Assembly: GCA_004144345.1 (NCBI GenBank)
Contig: SEEL01000001.1
Coordinates: 1 to 64,000, forward strand
Direction of reading: 5' to 3'
Origin: Hyphomicrobiales bacterium
GTDB lineage: Bacteria; Pseudomonadota; Alphaproteobacteria; Rhizobiales; Devosiaceae
Length of the DNA: 64,000 nucleotides
Shown piece by piece: positions 63,686 through 64,000 of the stretch (position 1 is the stretch's first letter; each line of letters begins with the position of its first letter). Both the position numbers and the translations under genes were made by a program. The notes under the pieces were generated by a model. That model saw only the letters and a list, made by a program, of their open reading frames with translations, was not told the origin of the DNA and ran no database searches.

Positions 63686-64000
63686 GTAGTCTCCTCCTTC
63701 TCGTGTCGGCCTGCCCCACGGCAGCCGGATCAGGGTGTGGAGATCGAATGTGCGAACGTCCGGCCGCGCCTGCCGCCTTCAGGCGGTCTTTGCGCACTCC
63801 CTTCCGGTACGTCCCTTCCCTCCCCGCGCCACCCGGCGCATCGCAAGCAACCGAATTTCGTCTTGTTTCGGTTTTTTGCGATTGCTTACGATTACGAAGC
63901 AGTCCTGGGGGAGTCAATGGGCATCGCCGTCGCGATCCAAAAAATCGAAAGCGCTAAACGGCCGCGATTCCGCGTGCCCTAACCCGCCCGCTGTTGCCCG
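63686..64000. other. Upstream regulatory region of the import operon; no gene
   Basis: The stretch holds no recognisable gene up to the window end. Nearest the binding-protein gene is a CCGCCT-tc-AGGCGG leader hairpin at 63773-63786. Further out are two TTTCG repeats one helical turn apart (63856-63860, 63866-63870) in an AT-rich stretch, and a GAAAGCGCT half-palindrome at 63947-63955. The operon's regulator is not in the window. Confidence 0.65.
63856..63870. promoter_or_regulatory. Direct TTTCG repeat upstream of the import operon
   Basis: Two TTTCG copies (63856-63860 and 63866-63870) with a 10-bp period, in the 180 bp before the binding-protein gene. Phased TTTCG/CGAAA repeats are known for DeoR-family sugar regulators; the regulator here is not visible. 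Confidence 0.35.

Noticed and set aside
62192-63982. A 596-residue plus-strand frame across the binding-protein gene
   Set aside because: Shadow frame; the minus strand encodes a family-5 binding protein with signal peptide.

Overview
The window is high-GC alphaproteobacterial chromosome, most likely from the Hyphomicrobiales and plausibly Devosia or a close relative. Three things point there: the gene order rpoZ, rsh, pyrE, acpS, lepB, rnc, era, recO, parC; the LdtR-type MarR regulator beside a YkuD L,D-transpeptidase; and a porin of the Omp2 type. The genus is inferred from memory of these families; no search was run. I see no tRNA, rRNA, CRISPR array, insertion sequence or prophage.

Layout. 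1-710 is gene-free and built of GC-rich hairpin repeats. 711-4268 is a leftward operon glyA, nrdR, degenerate ribD, nusB, headed by what looks like a ZTP (pfl) riboswitch. 4432-8605 holds a BA14K protein, an L,D-transpeptidase, its probable regulator LdtR with a large operator-like dyad, a small membrane protein and hemB. 8602-14246 carries an SDR, an RDD protein, a TetR/hydrolase pair, bpt, an EEP-family hydrolase and a glycosyltransferase-like protein. 14251-23674 is the conserved leftward housekeeping block. 23972-31015 has a NYN protein, a family-5 uracil-DNA glycosylase, smpB-dapA, a soluble lytic transglycosylase and an alpha/beta-hydrolase that has lost its nucleophile. 31012-36999 is an envelope cluster: a membrane-anchored HHH protein, a 36-residue membrane peptide, a 1124-residue OmpA-like protein and a porin. 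37399-41473 is an SDR followed by two tandem TPR-like sulfotransferases of different base composition.

41478-64000 is a catabolic accessory region. A NagR-like GntR regulator, a SIS deaminase and NagA are divergent from a MurQ-like SIS protein, a sugar ABC importer (binding protein, two permeases, Gfo/Idh oxidoreductase, UgpC-type ATPase). Two near-identical 19-bp sites sit between the divergent units. Facing it is a long leftward operon: an oligopeptide-type ABC importer, two tandem cytoplasmic apiosidase-like (DUF5060/DUF4038) glycoside hydrolases, a carboxylesterase, a divergent nucleoside-hydrolase-like protein and a 2-keto-3-deoxy-fuconate-dehydrogenase-like SDR. This second operon looks like a complete import-then-cleave pathway for an esterified, possibly furanose-containing plant glycoside, and is the strongest candidate for an undescribed system here.

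A further genome-scale feature is a dispersed two-hairpin repeat (CACC, short hairpin, then a CCTCCCC/GGGGAGG hairpin), seen in about six copies between genes.
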